NCBI GenBank assembly: GCA_963678095.2
Contig: OY782746.1
Span: 248,001-312,000 of the forward strand
Direction: 5' to 3'
DNA from: G963678095 sp963678095
GTDB lineage: Bacteria; Bacillota; Negativicutes; Selenomonadales; Selenomonadaceae
DNA: 64,000 nt
Shown here in pieces: positions 53,004 through 59,872 of the stretch; the stretch's first letter is position 1, and each line of letters begins with the position of its first letter. The translations under genes were made by a program, and so were the position numbers. The notes under the pieces are model-generated. The model was not told the DNA's origin and ran no database searches. It saw only the letters and a program-made list of their open reading frames with translations.

Positions 53004-53032
53004 TAGGCCGTCTTGCCGGACGGTCTATTTTT
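53004..53032 (+). terminator. Terminator of the plus-strand gene
   Basis: TAGGCCGTC (53004-53012) pairs with GACGGTCTA (53019-53027) with one mismatch, followed by TTTTT. It lies nine bases past the stop codon. Confidence 0.8.
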
Positions 53033-53314
53033 ATGCCTCTATGTAATTTCAGACCGCAGCGCAGGAGGAACGCCACGGCCCTATGTGCTGCCCAAATTCC
53101 GGGCATAGAAAAAGCCGCCGGTACGTGGAATACCAGACGGCTTGATATGTCATTTATGCCCGCCGTTAAGACGGGCTTTTGTGCTTTATGCTATTCGTCA
53201 CCCAGCATTTTCTCATAGAAAAAGCCACCAGCGTTTGCTAGTGGCTTTTGATGATTCTTCACTTTCTCTTAGTATAGCATATAAATATGGGGTATTTTTC
53301 CCGGAATATTTATT
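53033..53314. repeat. Convergent intergenic region with three hairpins and a direct repeat
   Basis: No ORF is convincing here. CATAGAAAAAGCC occurs twice (53104-53116 and 53214-53226), each time as the left arm of a hairpin: one near 53112-53147 (AAGCCG...CGGCTT) and one near 53219-53250 (AAAAGCCAC...GTGGCTTTT). Between them, at about 53160-53180, GCCCG...CGGGC is followed by TTTT. On the minus strand the two repeat-bearing hairpins end in GGCTTTTTCTATG, so they can terminate the 171-aa gene; the middle one reads on the plus strand. Confidence 0.7.
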
Positions 53315-53830
53315 TTACGTATTGCACACTTTATATTTTTTTATGATTACATCTATTTTATTTTTTAATTCTGAATCAACACGATAGGCAACCAGATCCG
53401 CAGTTCCGATGCTTTGTCCAAACCTGTTATTTTGGACTGCTTTTTCTACGCCACAGCTAATAATTACAAGATGTTGTATCCATTTTATTATTATTTTTTT
53501 ATCTTCCTCAGAAAAATTTGCCGCTTCAATACACTGTGGCCATTCCTGTAAATATATAATTTTAGCATCATTTTCATAAGTACTACGTTCATCAAGAAAT
53601 TTTACAGAATACTCTAACTGAGCTATAACTATATTTCTATTGCTGAATATCTTACTTTTTTTTTCTTTTTCCTCTTTTTGTTCTTGCAAATACATATTAC
53701 CTATAAATCCCAAAGCCCAACCTAATATAGCGGCCTGGGGTGCACTTATAAGGTTCAATGCATTCGGAAAAGCACCAAACAAAATCATGATCACGATTGC
53801 ACCAATTCCTGTAACAATAACAGATTGCAT
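53315..53830 (-). CDS. Two-helix membrane protein in the moron island
   Basis: The 171-residue protein has two N-terminal hydrophobic segments (about 3-21 and 31-48), a charged EKEEKEKKSK stretch and a helical cytosolic C-terminus. It is distinctly AT-rich compared with the late genes around it. It lies downstream of the late regulator on the same strand. Membrane topology and position suggest a lysogenic-conversion or superinfection-exclusion function, but no family is recognised. Confidence 0.65.
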   Translation of the reverse strand: MQSVIVTGIGAIVIMILFGAFPNALNLISAPQAAILGWALGFIGNMYLQEQKEEKEKKSKIFSNRNIVIAQLEYSVKFLDERSTYENDAKIIYLQEWPQCIEAANFSEEDKKIIIKWIQHLVIISCGVEKAVQNNRFGQSIGTADLVAYRVDSELKNKIDVIIKKYKVCNT

Positions 53831-53856
53831 TTAAAAATATCCTCTTTTCAATTTAA

Positions 53857-54339
53857 TTAAAATACTCTCACCAGCCCCACCTGACACGCACAAGCTAAAG
53901 CAAACTGCTGAACCTCTGTAATCATCTGATAATACGTGCTACTGCTTATGTGTAATTCCATGCAGGTTTTTTGGTAAGTTTCTCCATTATATTTATATTT
54001 CAACAGTTGCTCAACAATTCCTCCCTCATACCGCCGATATGTAGCCTCAATCACCGCCAGCCACTTTTCCGGCCACTTGACTGTCTCCGTCTCGTTCTTT
54101 CCTACCTCAATCTCTATCGCCCGCAGCGGAGATACTTCGCGCATTGCCGCACTAGCCGTCGGATCACTCACAAATGCATGTCCGCTGCCGCCGCCACCGG
54201 TTTTGCCGCCCCCGCTATCATGCCGAGCCTCGAACACCGCCCGCCGAATCTTATCTTCTTGGAAAAATCTCCGCTCGATTAATTTGCTGTTATATTTTCT
54301 AATTCCTTGATATTTTTCTGTACCTGTAAATTTTTCCAT
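53857..54339 (-). CDS. ArpU/RinA-like late transcription regulator
   Basis: The 160-residue protein ends in a sigma-region-4-like HTH (YEGGIVEQLLKYKYNGETYQKTCMELHISSSTYYQMITEVQQF, about residues 108-150), as in ArpU/RinA-type activators of phage late operons. The Gly-rich stretch at 44-51 (GGGKTGGGGSG) is a linker. Its place at the boundary between early and late modules supports the assignment. Confidence 0.72.
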   Translation of the reverse strand: MEKFTGTEKYQGIRKYNSKLIERRFFQEDKIRRAVFEARHDSGGGKTGGGGSGHAFVSDPTASAAMREVSPLRAIEIEVGKNETETVKWPEKWLAVIEATYRRYEGGIVEQLLKYKYNGETYQKTCMELHISSSTYYQMITEVQQFALACACQVGLVRVF

Positions 54340-54407
54340 ATCCTCACCCCTATTTTATTCTAAACGCACGAATAGGACGGCTATTCACCGCCCTTTCGCA
54401 TCTCTAT

Positions 54408-54683
54408 TTATATTTTTTCATATGTCTTTTCGAAAATATCTGGCTTGCACGGGTAGAGTTCACCGTTTACGCCCTGAATAATGAAGTCGCCGACGCTTGC
54501 TGTGTGGTCGCCCTCTAAAGTCTTGATTGTCAACTTGTCCAATTCGCCGAAGAATAAAACTTCTTTCCCGAACTTGCTCGTTAACCATTCAGGCCTTCCG
54601 CTAAGACTTACCTGACCTTTATAATCGAAACCCATAAACTGCACTGCTTCAATTTCTACCGGCTTTTTTCTGTACTTTGCCAT
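54408..54683 (-). CDS. Conserved phage protein, PVEIEAVQF family
   Basis: From the ATG at 54683 (91 residues) it starts AKYRKKPVEIEAVQFMGF and ends with VGDFIIQGVNGELYPCKPDIFEKTYE, the pattern of a small family common in Firmicutes and other phages. The start overlaps the upstream stop (TAATG). Function unknown. Confidence 0.75.
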   Translation of the reverse strand: MAKYRKKPVEIEAVQFMGFDYKGQVSLSGRPEWLTSKFGKEVLFFGELDKLTIKTLEGDHTASVGDFIIQGVNGELYPCKPDIFEKTYEKI

Positions 54684-54898
54684 TATTCTTCCCCCACTCT
54701 CTGATACAGTCGATCCACCTTTTCCCGATTGCACGCCGACTTTTCCCCGTTATCCGAGGTAATAATGCAATCATCCTCGTGGATATACATTGGGCCTAGA
54801 TCCGTATTTATGTACGGACGCCCATCATCGAAACCATCTTCCAGCCCTGGTACATAAGGTTCAATTTCCACCGGCTGGCATTTTCTCACGTATTTCAT
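54683..54898 (-). CDS. Small phage protein sharing the PVEIE start
   Basis: From the ATG at 54898 (71 residues) it starts MKYVRKCQPVEIEPYVPG, echoing the KKPVEIEAVQF start of the next gene. The remainder (MYIHEDDCIITSDNGEKS) also looks like a diverged short version. It may be a degenerate tandem duplicate. It overlaps the preceding small gene by four bases (ATGA). Confidence 0.6.
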   Translation of the reverse strand: MKYVRKCQPVEIEPYVPGLEDGFDDGRPYINTDLGPMYIHEDDCIITSDNGEKSACNREKVDRLYQRVGEE

Positions 54899-55050
54899 CC
54901 TCTCGCCCCTTTCAGCCAAATCACAATATTATTCTCACATTTCCCTCTTTTGCTGCAGCTATCCTCGCAGACACATTTGTGGCAATCGCCGCGGGTCTGT
55001 TTCACGAGTCGTGCAGCTAATTCTTGATTTGATACCGTTGCGCTGACCAT
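54895..55050 (-). CDS. Cys-rich 51-aa phage protein
   Basis: A short frame with GGGAG eight bases before the ATG encodes MVSATVSNQELAARLVKQTR followed by CHKCVCEDSCSKRGKC (about residues 23-38), a likely zinc-binding knot. It couples to the next gene by an ATGA overlap. Similar small Cys-rich proteins occur in Firmicutes phage early regions. Function unknown. Confidence 0.65.
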   Translation of the reverse strand: MVSATVSNQELAARLVKQTRGDCHKCVCEDSCSKRGKCENNIVIWLKGARG

Positions 55051-55064
55051 CTTTTATACTCCCT

Positions 55065-55397
55065 TCACACATATTCCCGATAAATTTTGAACCAATCCTT
55101 TGCGCTCATTGTGACAAGCCACTCGGAATTGCTCTTTTTATGCGCCACAATGGGGATATTCCCTTTATTCTCAGCCTCGCAGTCCCGCTGAGATTGCGCT
55201 AATGCATCCCGGACATTTAGCTTTTCAACAAATTTCACTTCTTGATGTATCCCAGGGAGCCCGACACAATCGCCAGCATCGCCAGTTTTGCCGCAATACT
55301 GAGCAGTGCGCCTTACCTTTGTAAATCCTTCAGCCTTGCACACATCCCGCCATAGCCGTTCTCCCCGGGCTCCTTTGTCTCTTGACATTTTTCCCAT
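55065..55397 (-). CDS. Hjc-like PDDEXK nuclease
   Basis: The 110-residue protein has the archaeal-Hjc-type pattern: SRDKGARGERLWRDV (Glu), GDAGDCVG (Asp) and IHQEVKF (Glu-x-Lys). It is probably a phage Holliday-junction resolvase or recombination nuclease. It sits just downstream of ssb, and no other nuclease partner for RecT is visible. Confidence 0.72.
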   Translation of the reverse strand: MGKMSRDKGARGERLWRDVCKAEGFTKVRRTAQYCGKTGDAGDCVGLPGIHQEVKFVEKLNVRDALAQSQRDCEAENKGNIPIVAHKKSNSEWLVTMSAKDWFKIYREYV

Positions 55398-55408
55398 CTA
55401 CTCAACTC

Positions 55409-55807
55409 CTAGAATGGTATTTCCTGGTCGTCAATCACTTCTGAGCCAAAACTATTTACCCCGCTCGGCTCCTGTGCTGCTCCATGCGGCTTACTCCCCA
55501 TAAACTCTATGTCCTGTGCCACCACCTCAGTTACATATCGCTTAGAGCCGTCCTGGGCATCGTAGTTACGAACCTGCATCCGCCCCTCGACCAAAACCTG
55601 CGAGCCTTTGACCAGATTGTTACCGCATATCTCCGCCAACTTCTCCCACGCTACGATGGGAATGAAGTCCGCCGTATTCTGCTGATCGCTCGACCGGCTA
55701 AACCTACGGCTTACCGCCAGCGAAAACGAGGCTACTGCTTTACCCGCCTGCGTGTATCGCACTTCTGGATCACGTGCGAGGCGTCCGACTAAAATTACAC
55801 GATTCAT
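55409..55807 (-). CDS. ssb: Single-stranded DNA-binding protein
   Basis: This OB-fold protein of 132 residues begins MNRVILVGRLARDPEVRYTQ, has the AVSRRFSR and FIPIVAWEKLAEICG segments and ends in the acidic DDQEIPF tail that docks replication and repair partners. It serves phage replication and RecT recombination. Confidence 0.95.
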   Translation of the reverse strand: MNRVILVGRLARDPEVRYTQAGKAVASFSLAVSRRFSRSSDQQNTADFIPIVAWEKLAEICGNNLVKGSQVLVEGRMQVRNYDAQDGSKRYVTEVVAQDIEFMGSKPHGAAQEPSGVNSFGSEVIDDQEIPF

Positions 55808-55888
55808 TGAATCAATCCTCTCCAGCGAACGCTGCCGCTGATAAAATTATTGTCATTATCACGATTACTGCTATTGCGTATGGATTTA

Positions 55889-56095
55889 TTACTGGCCGCC
55901 CCCTTCACCAATTTTTATATTTTCCTCTCTAAAAATCACTAAATTATGGCACACCTGGCATTCATACTCAGCACCTAAATCATCAACGCCCGATTCCTCG
56001 CCGCATATCGGACATAGGCACTCATAGTCTGCATGAATCCCTGTTCCGTGCTGGATGGCAATTCCTTCACTTGCTGCATTATCCGGTGTTCTCAT
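55889..56095 (-). CDS. Zinc-ribbon small phage protein
   Basis: The 68-residue protein has two CxxC pairs (CPIC and CQVC, about 28-31 and 46-49), a zinc-ribbon layout. It overlaps the next upstream gene by four bases. Function unknown. Confidence 0.68.
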   Translation of the reverse strand: MRTPDNAASEGIAIQHGTGIHADYECLCPICGEESGVDDLGAEYECQVCHNLVIFREENIKIGEGGGQ

Positions 56096-56526
56096 TTTTC
56101 CGCCGCCCCCTCATAATATCCGCGGCGACGATTCTTTTCGATCACCATCCGCCGGACTTCGTTTCGGTCTGCTTCATCAGCCCCGAGAATCGCCATCATG
56201 GTTTCGCAGGCGGTTTGAACATCGACCAGTTCTTCGAGAACAAAAATTCTAGCTGAATCATATCCGATTGGTTTCGGATATGAAGGAAATTGATTTAATA
56301 AGTCAAGCGCCTCAGAAAACTCCGTTACCTCTTCAATAACCCTTTTATGCTGCTGTGATTTTGTTAACCCTAAAAACTTAGCTGCTGGTCGCAGATCGCT
56401 TTCGCGGCGTTGTTTGAGCTCTTGCAAGGCGTCATACATCCACCCGGCCTGTGTCGGCCCAACTTTCACTTCGCAGCAAAACACAAATGCCATAAGTCCC
56501 TTCTCGATCTGTTCATCACTTATCAT
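56092..56526 (-). CDS. MazG-like nucleotide pyrophosphohydrolase
   Basis: The 144-residue protein has the EExxE...ExxD helix signature of the all-alpha NTP pyrophosphatase superfamily: IEEVTEFSEAL and LEELVDVQTACE. Phage MazG-like proteins may clean nucleotide pools or lower alarmone levels during infection. It overlaps YopX by four bases. Confidence 0.7.
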   Translation of the reverse strand: MISDEQIEKGLMAFVFCCEVKVGPTQAGWMYDALQELKQRRESDLRPAAKFLGLTKSQQHKRVIEEVTEFSEALDLLNQFPSYPKPIGYDSARIFVLEELVDVQTACETMMAILGADEADRNEVRRMVIEKNRRRGYYEGAAEK

Positions 56527-56927
56527 TTCGTCGCCTCCAATAGTTCCGGATTTTCGTAGATGTTGCCGATCACTTCCATATACTGAGCATTACTATAAAA
56601 TGACGGATACGAGGTCGTAGGACTACATGGTGTATCTTTAAATTTCCAACCTCCATACTCAAAAACAACCATCCACGATGAATATTTTTTACTTCCATCA
56701 GGGAACCTTACAGGATTATCATTGAACCTCTGTACAGCATCACCCTCATAAATTTCTTTGCCGTTTTTATCTTTAAAGCCGGTGTATTGTCCAATCGATT
56801 CAAGATAACACTGATAATACGTCTTGTCCGAAGGATCATATATCACTGCATACTCTCCGCTGTCAAAGAATGAGCCATATACCCATTTCCCCTCCGTTGG
56901 TTTACCCCGAAACTTAATCTCTCGCAC
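56523..56927 (-). CDS. YopX-family protein
   Basis: The 134-residue protein follows the YopX pattern: REIKFRGKPTEGKWVYGS, GQYTGFKDKNGKEIYEGD and a C-terminal VIGNIYENPELL. YopX proteins are very common in Firmicutes phages and have no settled function. The first codon is GTG with GGAGG nine bases upstream. Confidence 0.88.
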   Translation of the reverse strand: MREIKFRGKPTEGKWVYGSFFDSGEYAVIYDPSDKTYYQCYLESIGQYTGFKDKNGKEIYEGDAVQRFNDNPVRFPDGSKKYSSWMVVFEYGGWKFKDTPCSPTTSYPSFYSNAQYMEVIGNIYENPELLEATK

Positions 56928-57063
56928 TTACCATCGCCTCCCTCAAAATTTCTTTAAATCCCCGTGGTTGCTGATTTAGCCGGTGATATGCCGGTATTTG
57001 CCGCTGATTACGCCTATGGCGCTGTTGCCATGCTATGTGCTGGGTTGGGGTTATTTTACTCAT
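56914..57063 (-). CDS. Small Arg/Gln-rich phage protein (49 aa)
   Basis: An ATG with GGAGAG seven bases upstream starts a frame rich in Gln, Arg and His (AWQQRHRRNQRQIPAYHRLN). It overlaps the stop of the upstream gene by eight bases and the YopX start by fourteen. Coupling and ribosome site support a real gene; function unknown. Confidence 0.5.
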   Translation of the reverse strand: MSKITPTQHIAWQQRHRRNQRQIPAYHRLNQQPRGFKEILREAMVSARD

Positions 57064-57325
57064 GACGACACTCTCCGATTCCGTTTATAAAATATGCGGC
57101 CCTTTGCTTTGATGCATCACACATTTCTTTAATGCTTTCCTGGCTAATTACCATGCCTTGACTACTAAGAGCAGTTATCGCCATTTTTTCCAGTGCGTTT
57201 TCAAGAATCTGCTGATTCTCTAGGGCTTTGATGGCTTCGTTAATAGAATCCACCGATGGATTGTTGGTGCCGATTGTCCTGATAAAATAATTCCTTGTCA
57301 ATTCGAGTTTTTCAATCGTGTCCAT
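57056..57325 (-). CDS. Small helical phage protein
   Basis: The 89-residue protein is mostly helical (IEKLELTRNYFIRTI, NEAIKALENQQILENALEKM) with two Cys residues near the C-terminus. It is tightly packed in the early operon. No family recognised. Confidence 0.6.
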   Translation of the reverse strand: MDTIEKLELTRNYFIRTIGTNNPSVDSINEAIKALENQQILENALEKMAITALSSQGMVISQESIKEMCDASKQRAAYFINGIGECRHE

Positions 57326-57640
57326 TTATTCATCACCTTCTAACGCTTTATCCCAGCACTCTTTGCAATTTTTTGCTAAACATTCGCCGCCCGAAAGCTG
57401 GAAAACTTCCGGACAATCCGCTATATCACTGCGAACCATTTTCCACAATTCCGGGCATCTATCCCGCACCAGCCGCAACTGTCCTTTGATATCCAGAGGC
57501 TTATCAGCGGCGCGGAGTTCTTTGAGTTCTTGCACCATCATTTTTAAAGTTTGGCAATCAATTTTAATATCATATTCGCCGTTTTGGTCGGATAAAAACT
57601 TAGCCCATTCATTCAAATTTTCATCATAGATTCGTTCCAT
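57326..57640 (-). CDS. Small phage protein with C-terminal Cys cluster
   Basis: The 104-residue protein has a helical front (MMVQELKELRAADKPLDIKG) and a GGECLAKNCKECWDKAL segment with three Cys that could bind metal. It starts within the end of the upstream gene (17-base overlap). No family recognised. Confidence 0.6.
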   Translation of the reverse strand: MERIYDENLNEWAKFLSDQNGEYDIKIDCQTLKMMVQELKELRAADKPLDIKGQLRLVRDRCPELWKMVRSDIADCPEVFQLSGGECLAKNCKECWDKALEGDE

Positions 57641-57863
57641 TGTCAGCCCTCCAAATCTTTATATAAGCCTTTATTGTTTTATAAACAACCTCAAACAAGC
57701 ACCATATCATAACAGGTAAAAACAAAATCCACTCGACAATATCTTGTAAAAATCTAAATACCAGTTCAATAATTTCTTGCGTCTTAATCGACCATTGGCA
57801 ACTACTGTAATGCATCATTCGGTTGCAATAATATACCAGCATGTCTTTAGGAGCTATCCTCAC
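57624..57863 (-). CDS. Small membrane-associated phage protein
   Basis: The 79-residue protein has one long hydrophobic segment (about residues 42-62, WILFLPVMIWCLFEVVYK). It overlaps both neighbours. It may be an early membrane protein such as an exclusion or host-takeover factor, but nothing in the sequence is diagnostic. Confidence 0.55.
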   Translation of the reverse strand: MRIAPKDMLVYYCNRMMHYSSCQWSIKTQEIIELVFRFLQDIVEWILFLPVMIWCLFEVVYKTIKAYIKIWRADNGTNL

Positions 57864-58099
57864 GCCCGTTCCCTCCGTTCATACACCTGAGCCGCATACT
57901 CACCAACCGTCATTTGCGGAGTTTCCTGCGGCATAGCCCCATCCGTGCGATATACCACGTTATAGCTGCCACTCGACTTTTCTAATGCTCTCACTGTCCA
58001 CGGCTCATATGTGCCATATCTTTGTATAATCACCCATTCTCGGCCGGTTTGTGCTTTGTCGGCTTCGACGTAGGCGATTTTTTTGTTGAGATCGTCCAA
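57860..58099 (-). CDS. Small early phage protein
   Basis: The 79-residue protein has alternating strand-like segments (EWVIIQRYGTYEPWTVRAL, YNVVYRTDG) and no known motif. It overlaps the membrane protein gene by four bases. Confidence 0.6.
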   Translation of the reverse strand: MDDLNKKIAYVEADKAQTGREWVIIQRYGTYEPWTVRALEKSSGSYNVVYRTDGAMPQETPQMTVGEYAAQVYERRERA

Positions 58100-58110
58100 G
58101 GTTATCCCTC

Positions 58111-58905
58111 CTAGGTTATAGATTCATCAGCCATAAGACCATATATGGCCGTTTGCCTCTCATCTTCTGTTTTGTGCTTGCGGCGATATCCTTGATAAAG
58201 CCACCATTCCCACATTTCATCTGCATTCTGAAAAGTGCTATTTTCTGCTATATATCCTCGATTAATTGCATTGTGATAGCACTCAACGATTCGAGGATAT
58301 CGTTCAATATCTGCCTTTCTCGCCTTAGCAGTCTGAAAAGGGCACAGAACGCACCCGATCCGATTAAAACCTTCATCGTATAAAGAGCAATATGAAACAT
58401 TGTATTTGTGTATATATTCCCAAACTTCGTCTTTAGCCCAATCTATAACGATGTGTAAGAACCGCTTGCCGCCACCATTCTTGCAAGTTTCTACTAACTT
58501 CCTGCCTGATCTTTTAACAGATTCTTCATGTCTGACGCCAGTTATTATTAATCTCCCTTTCCCGCCTCTTTCTTTTAGTTCAGCGCAGCAATATCTAACC
58601 ATCGGGGTTGGTAATATGCCTTTTTGCTCTATCAATTGCCACATGGTTTTTTCCGGCAAGTGCTTTTCAACTTCTGGATATTCATTCCGGATAAAATAAA
58701 CTAGCTCCGGTGGATCAACCGTAGTTAGGTTATAATGCGCATCGAATTTAACACCAGCACGTTTACATAAATCCAATATCACACAACTATCTTTCCCACC
58801 GCTGAATGCTACATAATAGCCCTCCGGCGGTTCATTGAGCTTCAATCGGGCAATTGCCACTTTTACTTTATCGACCGTCCCGAAGAGTGTTTCTTCAACA
58901 AGCAT
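58111..58905 (-). CDS. PAPS reductase-family (PP-loop) phage protein
   Basis: The 264-residue protein has a PP-loop SGGKDS (35-40), the RYCCAELKERGG segment (about 104-115), IITGVRHEES (about 119-128) and a GCVLCPFQ pair near 188. This fits the PAPS reductase/sulfurtransferase-like superfamily, whose members activate or transfer groups using adenylylation and sometimes an Fe-S cluster. A role in sulfate assimilation is unlikely in a phage; tRNA or DNA modification, or redox chemistry, is more plausible. No DndB/D/E homologues are seen. Confidence 0.82.
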   Translation of the reverse strand: MLVEETLFGTVDKVKVAIARLKLNEPPEGYYVAFSGGKDSCVILDLCKRAGVKFDAHYNLTTVDPPELVYFIRNEYPEVEKHLPEKTMWQLIEQKGILPTPMVRYCCAELKERGGKGRLIITGVRHEESVKRSGRKLVETCKNGGGKRFLHIVIDWAKDEVWEYIHKYNVSYCSLYDEGFNRIGCVLCPFQTAKARKADIERYPRIVECYHNAINRGYIAENSTFQNADEMWEWWLYQGYRRKHKTEDERQTAIYGLMADESIT

Positions 58906-59042
58906 CAGCCCATCTCCAATCTCTTGCGCAGCCGCCGAATCAACTTTTCATCCCGGCTTTCCGGTGGCAGCATCATTTGCCAGCTCAAGGCGTTTGCCCA
59001 ATTTACTGCACGCTTACGCTGTGTGTGTTTCCAGTTTTTCAT
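58905..59042 (-). CDS. Small basic phage protein (45 aa)
   Basis: An ATG with AGGGTGA just upstream starts a frame reading MKNWKHTQRKRAVNWANALS and ending in an Arg/Leu helix. It overlaps the upstream stop (ATGA) and the PAPS-reductase-like start (TGATG). Function unknown. Confidence 0.55.
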   Translation of the reverse strand: MKNWKHTQRKRAVNWANALSWQMMLPPESRDEKLIRRLRKRLEMG

Positions 59043-59317
59043 GCATTCACCCTAACCGGATCGCACCATGCCAGCATATCCTCAAGCACCTTCGGCTTTT
59101 CTCGCAGCACCGGCAGCGGCTCTACTTTTTTATTCGCCCGCGCAAGCCCTCGCTCAATCGCCTCGTCAATTTCGATGTGCTCACGCCAACGATTCATTGT
59201 AGATTGCCCGATACCGAGTTTTGCCTGCAGCGCTGTGATCCCGCCGCAGTTATAGGCGAGCTCTTCGAGATCGATAAGTCCTGAGGGCGTTGTCCATTTT
59301 TCGTATTTTGCTTTCAT
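59039..59317 (-). CDS. HTH phage protein
   Basis: The 92-residue protein has an HTH-like segment (CGGITALQAKLGIGQSTMNRWREHIE, about 24-49) similar to terminase-small-type or transposase-type HTHs, and a Pro-rich C-terminus. It follows the helicase loader with a one-base overlap. It may regulate early transcription. Confidence 0.65.
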   Translation of the reverse strand: MKAKYEKWTTPSGLIDLEELAYNCGGITALQAKLGIGQSTMNRWREHIEIDEAIERGLARANKKVEPLPVLREKPKVLEDMLAWCDPVRVNA

Positions 59318-59871
59318 CAGCCGACACCCCCTTCCAATACTTCAAACTTTCGGCTCACATTGCCGATCAGCTCCTGTACTTTTTTCTGCGGCATTATATC
59401 AAGCACCGCGATATTCTGGGATTTTTCTTTTTTGCGATTTAGAATCCCGTTATAGATATCCCGGAACTGCGCCCGGGCCGTATTCATTTCGCCAACTTCC
59501 AGATAACAGAGGCTTGTCCAGCCCATATTTAGAGCAGCCTGCTTAATCTCCGTAGTAGAAAATACCGGTTCGCGGTAGACAAACGCGTCATGCACTTGCT
59601 GGATAACCTCGCGCCATGCTTCATCCACACCCGGGACCTCACTGCTCGTTGCCGTGGTTTTTATGCTTTTGGCAGCCTCAAAAATTTCAGCGACCGCCGG
59701 AAAAAACTTATGGTTTTGCATCAGTTTTAGCATCGCCGCATCAATCTCCACAATATTAAGAGGACTCAGTGCCTTGGCATATACGATTAAACTTCCTTCG
59801 TTTATTTTGCTTTGCGGAAAAGCCATGAGATACGGAGTGAGCAACTTGATAATTTCTACTTGGTCAGTCAT
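59317..59871 (-). CDS. Replicative helicase loader/inhibitor (G39P-like)
   Basis: The 184-residue protein has the pattern of phage helicase loaders next to replisome organizers: EIIKLLTPYLMAFPQSKINEG near the N-terminus, HKFFPAVAEIFEAA, and a C-terminal helical region. It would bring host DnaB to the phage origin, since no phage helicase gene is seen. Confidence 0.7.
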   Translation of the reverse strand: MTDQVEIIKLLTPYLMAFPQSKINEGSLIVYAKALSPLNIVEIDAAMLKLMQNHKFFPAVAEIFEAAKSIKTTATSSEVPGVDEAWREVIQQVHDAFVYREPVFSTTEIKQAALNMGWTSLCYLEVGEMNTARAQFRDIYNGILNRKKEKSQNIAVLDIMPQKKVQELIGNVSRKFEVLEGGVG

Positions 59872-59872
59872 C

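Noticed and set aside
53104..53226. Two direct repeats with spacer-like sequence, considered as a CRISPR remnant
   Set aside because: Only two copies exist, the repeats are arms of terminator-like hairpins, and no cas gene is present.
55808..55888. A hydrophobic frame (NPYAIAVIVIMTIILSAAAF) upstream of ssb
   Set aside because: It lacks a proper start codon near a ribosome site; only an internal GTG or ATG giving a 14-17-residue peptide is available.
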